Assembly (NCBI RefSeq): GCF_947077775.1 | Contig: NZ_CAMTTE010000001.1 | Location: forward strand, 2,756,501 to 2,820,500 | Direction of reading: 5' to 3' | Length of the DNA stretch: 64,000 nt | From: Salinibacter pepae | GTDB taxonomy: Bacteria; Bacteroidota; Rhodothermia; Rhodothermales; Salinibacteraceae | In this document: one piece after another, positions 48,137 to 56,612 of the stretch | Layout of the letters: each line of letters begins with the position of its first letter | Numbering within the stretch: position 1 is the first letter of the stretch | Made by a program: the position numbers and the translations under genes | Notes under the pieces: model-generated | Databases searched by the model: none | What the model saw: only the letters and a program-made list of their open reading frames with translations | What the model was told of the DNA's origin: nothing

Positions 48137-48421
48137 CTACTCCGTCACCTCCACCTGACTGGTGTAGAAGGCGACGTGGTCCTTGAGCTCGGAGGCCTCG
48201 TCGGACGGATCCGGGTAGTACCAGGCGGAGTCCTCCGCGCGATTGCCGTTGTCCACCAGGTCGTAGTAGTGGGCCTTGCCCTTCCACGGGCAGGTGGTGC
48301 GGTGCTCGCTCTTCTTAAAGTAGTCCTTGTTCAACGACGCGGGCGGGAAGTAGTGGTTGCCTTCAACGACGACGGTATCGTCGCTCTCGGCAAGAACGAT
48401 GTCGTTCCAGGTGGCTTTCAT
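48137..48421 (-). CDS. DUF427 domain protein
   Basis: This 94-aa protein matches DUF427: MKATWNDIVLAESDDTVVVEGNHYFP, TTCPWKGKAHYYDL and SAWYYPDPSDEA (first motif quoted in part). The fold is a small beta protein with a conserved Cys-Pro-Trp-Lys-Gly loop; the biochemical role is unknown. The start lies 19 bases after the end of the frameshifted membrane gene, so it may be the last gene of the TPP-riboswitch-led operon, or a separate gene if the upstream stop truncates transcription. Confidence 0.85.
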   Translation of the reverse strand: MKATWNDIVLAESDDTVVVEGNHYFPPASLNKDYFKKSEHRTTCPWKGKAHYYDLVDNGNRAEDSAWYYPDPSDEASELKDHVAFYTSQVEVTE

Positions 48422-48440
48422 GGTAAGCGGTCGGTTGTGA

Positions 48441-48924
48441 TCAGAAGTGAACGTGATGGTCCTCGTCTTGCAAGGCACGGGGTGTCTTTGATAGCATAGG
48501 TGTTACGGGCCCGCGGTCCACAGGTGCCCCGTCGTGTCGAAGTTGTTGCAGTGTCAGGGGGGAGCGCCGCCCCTGCCGTGATTGGTCCTGAGAGGCGTCC
48601 CGAAGCGTGCGGACCTTCCAGGGCGCCCTCAGCAGCAGGAAACGAATGGCCATGGCGCCCTCCACGACGCCGGCAATCACGAGGGCCACGACGAGGACTG
48701 ACGTTTGGGGGGCAGCATGCCCACGATCCCAACCCGATCCACAGCGTGGCCGGTCCGTAGAAGAACGGAAGCGTGCAGTCGATCCCCCGTCGTTGTTGCT
48801 CGTTGGACAGCGCGTCGTACGCCGCCCGGTCGGGCATGTTGAGGACGGAGGGGGGCCGCACGGCGGACGACGAGCTGGCGGGTCGACGCTCGCGCCCTTT
48901 TTCGTGAAAGCGCGGGCGCTTCAT
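48441..48924 (-). pseudogene. two-segment membrane protein interrupted by frameshift
   Basis: The gene starts at ATG 48924, overlapping the THI5-like gene stop (TGA) by ATGA, and reads MKRPRFHEKGRERR to GPATLWIGLGSW, a first membrane segment. It then runs into Arg-rich nonsense. Deleting one base in the six-G run at 48717-48722 (six C on the coding strand) restores a second membrane segment TSVLVVALVIAGVVEGAM and continues to the TGA at 48441-48443, for ~160 aa. The repaired product has two transmembrane helices and a basic tail. No family is recognised. It is a sequencing error or a recent frameshift. Confidence 0.6.
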
Positions 48925-49862
48925 CTGAGGGCCGCCGCGGTCTCTTGCGACGGCGTTCCCGGCCCGGGGAGCGCGAGGGCGTTCGTCCAGTACGCCTCCT
49001 TCCCGGGGCGGTCGTCGATCAGGTCGCGACCTGCCATCCAGGCCTCCAACTGCCCGTAGTACTGGGCCGTCATCGACAGGTCGTACGTGAAGCACGGCAG
49101 GGTGGCCCCAAAGATCGCGTCGGTCTGTGCGTCGTCGAGGTCCGCCCCGGTGCGCCGCGCGTAGACGGCCCGCGCCTCCGCCGGGCGCTGGTGCAGAAGG
49201 TCGATCCCACGGCGCAGCACGTCCACGAGGCGGGCGAAGGCGTCTCGGCGCTCCTCCAGCCGACTGGGCGTGCTGATCAAGACGAGTTGGCAGAAGTCCG
49301 GGATGCCCCAATCCTTGAGGGCGAAAAACTCCGCGTCGAGGCCCCGCTGGGCCGCCTCCACGAGCTCGAAGTTATAGAAGGCCAGGGTGGCCGCGTCGGC
49401 CTCTCCGTCGACCAGGGCGTCGGTGTGGTAGAAGCCGTAGTCGACCGGCGTGAACGCGTCGGGGTCGTACGTTCCGCCGTTGGCCGCCACCATCGAACCG
49501 GCGATCGCGGGGCCGCCGGGGCCGGGGGCCCCAGGATATTGCAGGCGTGTTCCGGCGAGGTCGCGGGGGCGCTCAATGCCGGCGTCGGGGCGGTACATCA
49601 CCCCGCCGTTGGTGTGCAGGAACCGGGTGAAGCCGACGACCGGTCGGCCGGCGGCGCGGTCCTCAACGAGGTGGAGCGGCTCGGTGACCGCCACGTCCAT
49701 GTCGCCGTCTTCGATGGCGGTGACGGCGTCGAGATGCTCCTCCGGCTCAATGACCTCGAGGTTCAGGCCGGCGTCTTCGAGCCAGCCGTGTTCTTTGGCG
49801 AGAAGAAGGGGGGTGTGATCCGGGTTCAAGAACCACTCGAGCCCCAGGCGAATCGTGTCCAT
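48921..49862 (-). CDS. NMT1/THI5-like protein under TPP riboswitch
   Basis: This 313-aa protein has the periplasmic-binding-protein fold of NMT1/THI5: IRLGLEWFLNPDHTPLLLAKEHGWLEDAGL (quoted in part), VAVTEPLHLVED, TFTRF-type GFTRFLHTNGGVMYRP, TPVDYGFYHTDALVDGEADAA. Homologues bind thiamine pyrimidine precursors (ThiY) or synthesise HMP (fungal THI5). The ATG at 49862 gives no signal peptide; a TTG at 49958 would add a 32-residue stretch with a weak hydrophobic core and would start only 6 bases after the aptamer. The TPP riboswitch supports a thiamine role. No permease or ATPase follows in the window. Confidence 0.82.
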   Translation of the reverse strand: MDTIRLGLEWFLNPDHTPLLLAKEHGWLEDAGLNLEVIEPEEHLDAVTAIEDGDMDVAVTEPLHLVEDRAAGRPVVGFTRFLHTNGGVMYRPDAGIERPRDLAGTRLQYPGAPGPGGPAIAGSMVAANGGTYDPDAFTPVDYGFYHTDALVDGEADAATLAFYNFELVEAAQRGLDAEFFALKDWGIPDFCQLVLISTPSRLEERRDAFARLVDVLRRGIDLLHQRPAEARAVYARRTGADLDDAQTDAIFGATLPCFTYDLSMTAQYYGQLEAWMAGRDLIDDRPGKEAYWTNALALPGPGTPSQETAAALR

Positions 49863-49937
49863 TTCGGGAACGGAGGTTGTGCTGGCGATTGACGAGAAAA
49901 GAAGCGCCAGCAGTGCCTCCCCTGCCCACGGCCGTGG
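49863..49937 (-). promoter_or_regulatory. hairpins between TPP aptamer and start codon
   Basis: On the minus strand the leader holds a perfect 14-base palindrome (CCCACGGCCGTGGG, 49937-49924). Nearer the ATG is an 8-bp stem TGCTGGCG/CGCCAGCA (49912-49905 and 49887-49880) with a 17-base T/C-rich loop. It ends 17 bases before the start codon at 49862. These could be the expression platform of the riboswitch, controlling either transcription or initiation. Confidence 0.45.
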
Positions 49938-49963
49938 GTGAAGAGCGGGACGGGCCAAGACGA

Positions 49964-50062
49964 GTTCCTACGCCGGTGCGAACCGGGTCAGGTTCAAAGG
50001 GTGTGATCTCAGCCTCGACTGCACTGCACTGACCACAGGCACAGGTGTCGAAGCACCCCTAG
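49964..50062 (-). promoter_or_regulatory. TPP riboswitch (THI element)
   Basis: On the minus strand the conserved pieces occur in order: GGGGTGC (50059-50053), a variable P3 arm (50048-50015), CTGAGA (50012-50007), ACCC, TGAACCTGA (49996-49988), CCGG...CCGGCG, and TAGGAAC closing at 49964. These match the thiamin-pyrophosphate aptamer including the T-loop/pyrimidine sensor CUGAGA. The aptamer ends about 100 bases before the ATG of the THI5-like gene and likely represses it when TPP is abundant. Confidence 0.92.
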
Positions 50063-50548
50063 CGCATGTACGGCCGTATCATAAGGGGTGCCCGAATCGA
50101 CGTCAATGCCCACCCGGCGGAAATTTTTGCAAGCAGTGGGGCGTGGCGATCCTGTTACAGTACAGGGGGCCCTGTGGAGGGCGGCCAGGGGAATTCGTTT
50201 GGGGACGCCACGCCACGTCCCCTCAACCCATACGCCGTCGCCACCCTGCCGGGAACGCTCAGCGGATGCCTCCTCGTGACAGGCGGACTGAGACACAACA
50301 ACTTAACTAAGCAACCAAAATCGCCCGCCCCCGGAATCTTTCCGGCCGTCCCCCGTTGCTTCCTTCTAGCAAAAACCCACAAGAACCCGTTTCCAGTTTT
50401 TAAAGGAAGCAGTCTCGTACGTCGGCCCTGCGCCGCCCCTTCTGTACGTTTCCACCCCATCCGGACTGCGGTCTGCCGACCATCATCCTCGATGTAAAGC
50501 GGCCTGCACTCCCCTTCTGAACTCTACCAACGCAAGAACCCGTCCCCC
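50063..50548. other. intergenic, 486 bases
   Basis: This stretch lies between the riboswitch and the divergent reductase gene and should hold two promoters. The AT-richer part near 50290-50320 (ACAACTTAACTAAGCAACC) and 50395-50405 (CCAGTTTTTAAAGG) are candidate promoter regions. No reading frame looks protein-coding. Confidence 0.45.
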
Positions 50549-51256
50549 ATGGCTTCCGACACGCTAGAGACCACGCTTACCTCCATCCACCAGATGACCC
50601 CTCGGGTCAAGCAGTTCATCCTTGAGGCGGGGGACCACACCTTCGCCTACCAGCCGGGCCAGCACGTCGTGATCAAGTTTGAGCAGAACGGAGACGTCGT
50701 CGGGCGGCCCTACACGCCGGTCAACCTGCCGGGCACCGGGGCCCTGGCCCTCGGCATCAAGCGCTACGACGGCGGCACGGCCTCGACCTGGATGCACGAC
50801 CGGTCGGTGGGGGACCAGGTCACCGTCACCCGGCCCAGCGGCAACCTCCATCTGCGCGACTTGGACCGAGATGTCGTGTTCCTCTCGACCGGGACGGGCA
50901 TCACCCCGATGATCGCGATGCTCAAGCAGTACCTGAGCGAGGGCAGCGGCCGGGCGGCGTTCCTCTACGGGGAGCGGACGCAGGAGGACATCATGTACCG
51001 GGAGACCCTCGACCACCTGTCCGCCGACCACGAGAATCTGGAGGTGCTCTACTCCCTGTCCGACGAGGACTGGGACGGGCCGACCGGGCACGTGCAGACC
51101 CACCTGGGCGATGTGGTGGACGAGCGCTTCGAGGACCCGCACTACTACATCTGCGGGATCCCCCCGATGGTGGTCGACAGCGAAGAGATGCTGCAGGAGG
51201 AGGGCGTCGACGACGGCCGCATCTTCACCGAGGGCTGGGAAAGCGACGCGGTGTAG
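50549..51256 (+). CDS. FAD-dependent ferredoxin/flavodoxin reductase-like protein
   Basis: This 235-aa protein has an FAD-binding beta-barrel with RPYTPVN (residues 53-59) and an NAD(P)-binding domain with FLSTGTGITPMIAML and ICGIPPMVVDSEEML. It lacks any iron-sulfur or oxygenase partner domain, so it is a stand-alone ferredoxin-NADP reductase type flavoprotein. The specific electron partner is unknown. The ATG at 50549 begins the barrel. Confidence 0.88.
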   Translation: MASDTLETTLTSIHQMTPRVKQFILEAGDHTFAYQPGQHVVIKFEQNGDVVGRPYTPVNLPGTGALALGIKRYDGGTASTWMHDRSVGDQVTVTRPSGNLHLRDLDRDVVFLSTGTGITPMIAMLKQYLSEGSGRAAFLYGERTQEDIMYRETLDHLSADHENLEVLYSLSDEDWDGPTGHVQTHLGDVVDERFEDPHYYICGIPPMVVDSEEMLQEEGVDDGRIFTEGWESDAV

Positions 51257-51671
51257 CCTGCGTGCCTCCCTGGGAAGCCCGTCGCCTCACATCCGCCGTG
51301 TGGCTTCCGACCCGGCTTCCACCCCCGTCGCTTCGGATTGCCGCTGTGCTTTACCACCTGTCCCGCTGTGGACGGTGGTCCCGGTGACCCAAACCGGACC
51401 GGCTCCCGACCATGGAGGCTGTGGATCTCCCCGCGGGTGTGGCTCCGACGAAGGCGCTGCCCGAGCGGATGCGTCTCCTGCCTCGGCGCAATTGTAACCC
51501 TGGCGCAGTTGTAACGCCCTGCCCCTGTAACGCCCTGTCCCCGCCGGGCACACACGATCAGGGGATGAGTGCGCGGCCGGAGATGGGCGCCCATTGTCCT
51601 CGCCCACGCCATGGAGAGCAGACTCCGTCTGTCCCACCTACACTGCTTCTTTTCCGGATTGCCTTCGTCCC
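51257..51671. other. intergenic, 415 bases, with short direct repeats
   Basis: No gene is seen. At 51485-51542 a repeated motif occurs: GGCGCAATTGTAACCCT, then GGCGCAGTTGTAACGCCCT, then CTGTAACGCCCTGTCCCC. These direct repeats may be remnants of slippage or a regulatory array upstream of the exported protein gene at 51672. The remaining sequence is GC-rich without coding character. Confidence 0.5.
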
Positions 51672-52862
51672 ATGCGTCGTGTCACAGGGGGGCCCCATCT
51701 CGCTTTCTTCCTCTGCCTCTGTGCGCTACTTGGCGCCGGGCAGGCGGCCAACGCCCAGCAGCCCGCCCCTGCACGCGGACGGGCCACCCTGGTGGGCACC
51801 GTCGTAGACTCGGCGACCGGCGCCCCCCTGTCGGACGTGAACGTTTTCATCGCGGAGAGCATGCGGGGGACGACGACCGACGACCAGGGGCGCTTTCGGC
51901 TCACGGGCGTGCCGCTCGGGGCGCAGCAGCTGTACGTCTCTTTCGTGGGGTACGAGTCGGCGTCCCGGAGCCTCAACCTGCGGGAGGCGAGGCCGTATCG
52001 GTTCGAGTTTGCGCTGCCGGAAACGGTCCTGGAAGGAGAGGGCGTCGTCGTCGAGGCCGAGCGGGACGAGCAGTGGCAGCGGCGCTTCGAGCGATTTAAG
52101 TCGGCCTTTCTTGGCGAAACCCCCAACGCGGAGCAGGCGAACATCCGAAACCGGGAGGTGCTCAGCTTCGACGGGGGCCTGGGCTCGCTGGACGCCTTTG
52201 CCGCCCGCCCCATCGTGATTGAAAACCAGGCCCTCGGCTACCGGGTGGAGTACCACCTGGAGGACTTCAAGGTCACCCAGCGGCGGACACAGTACGATGG
52301 GGAGCCGTTCTTTGAAGAACTGGAGGGCACCCCGGCCCAGGAGGCGGAGTGGGAGAAGGCCCGCCGGGAGGCATTCCTCGGGTCCTTCCACCACCTCATG
52401 CTCGCCATGATTGAGGGTCGGGTCGAGGAACAGGGCTTCAAGCTGTTCTACCGCCAGAACGCACCGGGCGGCCCCCCCGGCAGCTCGTCGTCGGGCCCGC
52501 CGGGGAGCGGCGGCTTTGGATCGGGCTTCTCCGGGGGCGGACGGATGTCCATCGAGGTGGGCGACATCATGACCGAGGGAGACGGGCCGGACGAGCACAT
52601 TCTTGACTTTCAGGGGGCGGCCGAGGTCATCTACCTCGGAGAGAAGCAAAGTGAGGCCTATTCGGCCTGGCGGGAAGAGCGCACCGGGCGCCGGGGCGGA
52701 CGGGCGCCCCGCTACCAGACCTCCCAGTTCTGGCTGGAGCGGGGCCCGGCCACCGTCGACTACAAGGGCGAAGTCGTGGAGCGGTACGGCGTGACGGTAT
52801 CGGGATACTTCGGGTTCGAGCGGGTGGCCGACCAAGTGCCAAAGGGGTACCGTCCGCAGTAG
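51672..52862 (+). CDS. exported protein with carboxypeptidase regulatory-like domain
   Basis: This 396-aa protein has a signal peptide (MRRVTGGPHLAFFLCLCALLGAGQAANAQ, cleavage near 29; quoted in pieces because it is longer than allowed: first MRRVTGGPHLAFFLCL). A carboxypeptidase-regulatory-like beta domain follows (about 38-115: GTVVDSATGAPLSDVNVFI, GTTTDDQGRFRLTGVPLG). The rest (120-396) is a beta-rich region with a Gly/Ser-rich insert (about 265-295). Such N-terminal domains are common in Bacteroidota surface proteins. It has no TonB-barrel. The ATG at 51672 starts the signal peptide. Confidence 0.8.
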   Translation: MRRVTGGPHLAFFLCLCALLGAGQAANAQQPAPARGRATLVGTVVDSATGAPLSDVNVFIAESMRGTTTDDQGRFRLTGVPLGAQQLYVSFVGYESASRSLNLREARPYRFEFALPETVLEGEGVVVEAERDEQWQRRFERFKSAFLGETPNAEQANIRNREVLSFDGGLGSLDAFAARPIVIENQALGYRVEYHLEDFKVTQRRTQYDGEPFFEELEGTPAQEAEWEKARREAFLGSFHHLMLAMIEGRVEEQGFKLFYRQNAPGGPPGSSSSGPPGSGGFGSGFSGGGRMSIEVGDIMTEGDGPDEHILDFQGAAEVIYLGEKQSEAYSAWREERTGRRGGRAPRYQTSQFWLERGPATVDYKGEVVERYGVTVSGYFGFERVADQVPKGYRPQ

Positions 52863-52991
52863 GCGCCGATGCGGGCGGCCGAAACCCTTCTCCGAGGCGA
52901 CGAATACAGCCCGTGGGGATCTTGATTCCACGTCCTCACGGCACGCGGCCCGCCGCGCGTCCTCGCATCTACCAGAAGCCCATCCACCCAC

Positions 52992-53669
52992 ATGACTGCC
53001 ATTTCCACCCCAGACTCGGAGGATCTCCACATCATCATCGCCGGGGCCGGGCGCGTCGGGCACCGGACGGCCCGGGTCCTGAGAGACCAGGGCCACGACG
53101 CGTATCTCATCGACAAGGACCCGGACATCGTCGAGGACGCCCGGCAGGCGCTGGGGGCGACGGTTATCGAAGGGGACGCCACAGACCCGAAGGTGCTGGC
53201 GCAGGCCGACCCCAAGCGGGCCGATGTCCTCGCTGCCCTCACGGAGACCGGAGCAACAAACTTTGCAATCTGTGCGGTCGTCAAGCACCTCACCGGCGAC
53301 ATCCGCACGGTTGCCCGGATCGAACGGCCCGATCAGCTCGACGAGGAGGGCACGTTCTTTGACCGGGTGGTCTACCCGGAACGGGCCGGGGCAAAGTCCG
53401 CGGTTAATCAAATCCTGACCGGGGACACGCGGGTCTTCGAGGACGTTACCGGCGACCTTGACGTGGCGGAGGTTCAGGTCGCCCTGGAGGCCCCGGCTGC
53501 CGGCAAGCAGCTGGATGCCGCCGCGCTCCCGGATCAGAGTCACGTCGTGTTCGACGTCACCAACGACGAGGTGCCCCAGCCCGGCACCGAGCTCGTGCCG
53601 GGACACCGGTACCTGATTGTGGCGGCCCCCGGCGTGGCCCGTGAGGCGCGGAGACGACTGGTCGGCTAG
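52992..53669 (+). CDS. TrkA-type NAD-binding regulator (RCK)
   Basis: This 225-aa protein has a single RCK_N domain (HIIIAGAGRVGHRTARVL, then AYLIDKDPDIVEDARQ; DADR-type ATVIEGDATDP) and an RCK_C domain (about 140-222, VAEVQVALEAPAAGKQL; HVVFDVTNDEVPQPGTELVPGH). It resembles KtrA/TrkA regulators of K+ channels and transporters. In a salt-in halophile K+ uptake is central, but no transporter subunit is adjacent, so the target cannot be told. Confidence 0.85.
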   Translation: MTAISTPDSEDLHIIIAGAGRVGHRTARVLRDQGHDAYLIDKDPDIVEDARQALGATVIEGDATDPKVLAQADPKRADVLAALTETGATNFAICAVVKHLTGDIRTVARIERPDQLDEEGTFFDRVVYPERAGAKSAVNQILTGDTRVFEDVTGDLDVAEVQVALEAPAAGKQLDAAALPDQSHVVFDVTNDEVPQPGTELVPGHRYLIVAAPGVAREARRRLVG

Positions 53670-53771
53670 CGCCGAGGCCGCCGAGACACACCGCTCAGTG
53701 GGGGCGGAGGGGCGGCTGTTCCTCTTCTGCTCCCGGCTGGTGCCCAGAGACACTCGTGGCCCCGCGCCTCG

Positions 53772-54086
53772 CTAACCCGACGCGGGAAGGTAGTTCATCC
53801 CCTCCCCGACCGGGTCCGCCAACTGGAGTTCATCGACGACGTGCCGCTTCGTATTGGGCCTCAGCTCCGTCCACCGGGCATGGGCGAGACGGCCCAGTTC
53901 GATCGGGCTGCCGTACACCTCGTACCACTCCTCTGCGAACTGCTCGCCTCGTTGTTCGCTCACTCTGCGGCGCAGCTGCTGTAATTTCTCGGCCTGCCGC
54001 TCGAAGTCAGGGGTCCGGCTTCCGAACAGTCGCTCGAACTGGTCCAAAAGATCGGAGCGGGAAGGGATAGAGTCTGTGTCGTCCAT
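53772..54086 (-). CDS. hypothetical protein
   Basis: The 104-aa protein has a helical N-terminal half with charged residues (DLLDQFERLFGSRTPDFERQAEKLQQLRRRVSEQRGEQFAEEW, quoted in parts of fewer than 20: DLLDQFERLFGSRTP) and a more variable C-terminus (IELGRLAHARWTELRP). No family is recognised. The ATG at 54086 is the better start; an upstream reading to 54209 is Pro/Arg-rich. Confidence 0.55.
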   Translation of the reverse strand: MDDTDSIPSRSDLLDQFERLFGSRTPDFERQAEKLQQLRRRVSEQRGEQFAEEWYEVYGSPIELGRLAHARWTELRPNTKRHVVDELQLADPVGEGMNYLPASG

Positions 54087-54377
54087 CGGCCTGTTGGTCT
54101 GTGGGGGAGCGTGGAGCAGTCGCCCGACTGCGGTCATTGGGACCCGCGGCCAGCTGCCAGGCACCTGCCAGGAATCTATGCCGCTGGGGCAGGAGGTTCT
54201 GGTCCACAAAATGTGTGCGACGTTAAATGAGAACGGCCCGGTGGTCTGTCCATGCGCGCCTCCCTTCCGGTGTGATGTGGAAGAAATGTCGGAGGCGACC
54301 GTGCGAACCTGCCGGCAAGAGGGGGCGTGGGCGCACGCGGCATCGTCACCGGGTGGGGGCCGAGCTCCCCCGGCGTC

Positions 54378-54902
54378 TCAGCCGAGCCCGTAGTGCAGTG
54401 CGCTGCCGAGAAGGGGGAGGAGGGTCAGCAGGCCGAGTTCAAGCCCGACGGTGCCCCGCAACCTCCCGTTGCGAGCGGCTGAACGCGAGGGAATCGAGAG
54501 TCCCCACAGGTTCTGAACGGGCACGTCCTCGCCGTTGAGCTCGGCCTGCCACCGCAGAAACGTGAGCGTGGGGTAGATGGACGCCACGCCGACCAGCGTA
54601 AACAGCCCGACCTTCGTCCACAGCACCGGGCTTTGCATGTAGTAGGCAAACCCTTTTCCAAAGTACAGAACCTGCACCGCACCGGTGACGAACACGCCGA
54701 CGGCGGCAATTCCGTACACGAGGTCGGCCGTGCCCAGTGACCGGGCCGTGGCGGCATCGGTGGGGCCGCGCAGCAGGGCGTACTCGGCCGCCACCGCGGC
54801 GTAGGTGAGCATGAAGCTGAGGATGTGCAGGTACAGCACGAGCGCGGAGGACCAGAGGGCCATCGGCATACGCAGATTGGCGAAAAACAAGTGCGAGGGC
54901 AT
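54378..54902 (-). CDS. DUF2214 family membrane protein
   Basis: This 174-aa protein has four transmembrane segments (about 15-38, 58-80, 95-116, 152-170) and the DUF2214 pattern: YLHILSFMLTYAAVAAEYALL, then TADLVYGIAAVGVFVTGAVQVLYFGKGFAYY (quoted in part) and SIYPTLTFLRWQ. Function unknown. The ATG at 54902 starts MPSHLFFANLRM; a TTG two codons upstream is less likely. Confidence 0.82.
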   Translation of the reverse strand: MPSHLFFANLRMPMALWSSALVLYLHILSFMLTYAAVAAEYALLRGPTDAATARSLGTADLVYGIAAVGVFVTGAVQVLYFGKGFAYYMQSPVLWTKVGLFTLVGVASIYPTLTFLRWQAELNGEDVPVQNLWGLSIPSRSAARNGRLRGTVGLELGLLTLLPLLGSALHYGLG

Positions 54903-54935
54903 GCCCAATGTGCCACAGGGTTCCCCGGCGGCCCG

Positions 54936-55343
54936 CTACGCCGGCACTCCGGCCGCCGGCACCCGCCGCACGGATGCGACGCGCCCGTTCTCGAACCGAA
55001 CGTGGAGCCAGGACGGCGTCGCAGTGTCCTCTGCGTCGTAGATCAGCAGCGGGCGCTCGCCGTCGGACGCGTAGGCCCGGGGGACGCCCCGAAGCAAGAT
55101 CACCTGTCGGCGGGTCATGCCCACCGCCACCGTGCCGCGGCGCAGGGCGTGTTCGATGGAGGGCGAAACCGAATGCGTGTCAAGGTAGTGCTCAAGCGCC
55201 GCGCAGCACAGTGGTGGGCCGCCGGTGCTGTCGCTCCCGCCGCCCCCAGGTGCGGTGAGCACGTACCCGAGACCAGCGCCCACGTACACCAGCAGGGCGA
55301 GTGTGGCCGGGAGGACATGCGAGACGAGCGGGAGATCAGGCAT
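54936..55343 (-). CDS. hypothetical exported or anchored protein, BamE-like fold
   Basis: The 135-aa protein has an N-terminal hydrophobic segment (about 8-30, VLPATLALLVYVGAGLGYVL), a Gly-rich linker with two Cys, and a C-terminal half (GTVAVGMTRRQVILLRGVPRAY ... WLHVRFENGRVASVRRVP) reminiscent of the BamE/SmpA fold. The resemblance is by motif only. It is 33 bases upstream of the DUF2214 gene on the same strand. Confidence 0.6.
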   Translation of the reverse strand: MPDLPLVSHVLPATLALLVYVGAGLGYVLTAPGGGGSDSTGGPPLCCAALEHYLDTHSVSPSIEHALRRGTVAVGMTRRQVILLRGVPRAYASDGERPLLIYDAEDTATPSWLHVRFENGRVASVRRVPAAGVPA

Positions 55344-55389
55344 ACCAATCGTGGAGGCGGGAGATCGTTGGGCGCCTCGTCGGACGCGT

Positions 55390-56178
55390 TCACTGCTTGG
55401 TGCCGGCTGCGTCGCCCAGCGCCGCCCTCACCCCGCCCACGGTGAGGCGGAGAAACGGCCCCTGCATGCTGGCGTCCGGGCCGCCCCCGAGGCGGCTCTG
55501 CCCGAGCTGCCAGTCGGAGCTGAGGGCGGAGAGCAGATAGCCGCCCCGCAGGCCGAGACGAAGCCCATCGCCCCCCGGCGTGCCGAACTGATACTCCAGC
55601 CCCGCCCCTAGGCTCACCAGCAGGCTCCCCGTGCTGAGCGTGGCGGACCGGTCCGGGTCGGCGAGAACATCGTCAAAATGGGTCGAGCCGTCGTCCCCAA
55701 TGTTGAGCAGGAGGCCGCCCGCCCCGACGCCCGCCGTCGGGAACGCGCGCAGCCGAGGGGTCGGCTCAATCCAATACCCCAGCGACAACAGCCCGTACCC
55801 GCCCCCGAGAAAGACATCCCGCCCCTCAAACCCCTGATTTGGGGCGAGGAGGCCGTTCAGCTCAGCCCCCAGCAGAATACGACCCGCCACGACACGGTAC
55901 GTGCCTCCGCCGATGGAAAGCAGCTCTGTGGAGAAGGTCGGGTAGCCGTTGGCGGACAGGCGGTCGTTGAGCGGCCCGAGATCAGTACCGCTCACGCCGA
56001 TGGCTACGTAGCTGCGCTCCTCGGGCGCCTCGCCCGCATCCGCCGTGGGCCCGTCCTGCGCGACCACTGGGGGGGCGGCGGCAGCCAGCAGGAGGCCCCC
56101 GACGAGGAGCGCCTGGGCGGGGAGAAGGAGAAAGCGCGGGCGTGCGGACGAGCAGGCAGGGGGTGTCATCCGGTACAT
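55390..56178 (-). CDS. hypothetical exported beta-rich protein
   Basis: The 262-aa protein has a probable signal peptide (about 1-40; LLLPAQALLVGGLLLAAAAPP, then VVAQD cleavage). The mature part has alternating beta strands with Gly/Leu/Arg (TYRVVAGRILLGAELNGLL; GLLSLGYWIEPTPRLR; SLLVSLGAGLEYQFG; GLRLGLRGGYLLS) that resemble a small outer-membrane barrel. It does not end in a classical aromatic C-terminus. The ATG at 56178 or 56169 is possible. Confidence 0.65.
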   Translation of the reverse strand: MYRMTPPACSSARPRFLLLPAQALLVGGLLLAAAAPPVVAQDGPTADAGEAPEERSYVAIGVSGTDLGPLNDRLSANGYPTFSTELLSIGGGTYRVVAGRILLGAELNGLLAPNQGFEGRDVFLGGGYGLLSLGYWIEPTPRLRAFPTAGVGAGGLLLNIGDDGSTHFDDVLADPDRSATLSTGSLLVSLGAGLEYQFGTPGGDGLRLGLRGGYLLSALSSDWQLGQSRLGGGPDASMQGPFLRLTVGGVRAALGDAAGTKQ

Positions 56179-56612
56179 CAGCACGGAGGCATCTGTGACC
56201 AGTTGTTGAGACAGAGAGAAACGACCGACGCCCACGCCCGGACCGGCAAATGCCATCCGCTGCCGAGGGGACCGGTGCCGAAGTCCCCAGCCCCGAATCC
56301 CTGCGCCCGTCGCCTCCTTGCAGGAAGTCATTCGGCACGAAAGAGGCGAAGGTTCGCCTATTTTATCAAAAGAAGACCCTTTTATCATCTTTATTACGCT
56401 TGTTGCCCGGGGAGGTGGCTCTACAGTGCCAACGGCCGGGCAGGCGCTCGGGACGGTGACGGGGCGGCGTCTAGAACAGACGGGCAGATTCTGTCTCGTC
56501 TGCTGGGGGACGGTGTGCCCGCCTGTGCGAAAAACGAAGCGGTCGGCCCGCGACGAGTCGCCTTCGGAAGGGGTGCTGAACGGCCCATCAGCGTCTCGCG
56601 TCCCGCCGGTTG
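56179..56612. other. intergenic, 434 bases, with AT-rich promoter-like segment
   Basis: The block 56360-56400 is unusually AT-rich and carries a direct repeat, TTTTATCA at 56362-56369 and 56381-56388, 19 bases apart. It could be a promoter or regulatory site for the exported gene at 55390-56178. No reading frame in this region looks coding. Confidence 0.45.

Noticed and set aside
45982-48186. Plus-strand frame of about 730 codons over the FtsX permease gene
   Set aside because: Shadow of the permease; the minus-strand frame has clear membrane helices and FtsX motifs.
49863-49958. Start of the THI5-like gene at the TTG at 49958
   Set aside because: It would begin only 6 bases after the aptamer and its extra 32 residues are not a convincing signal peptide; kept as an alternative only.
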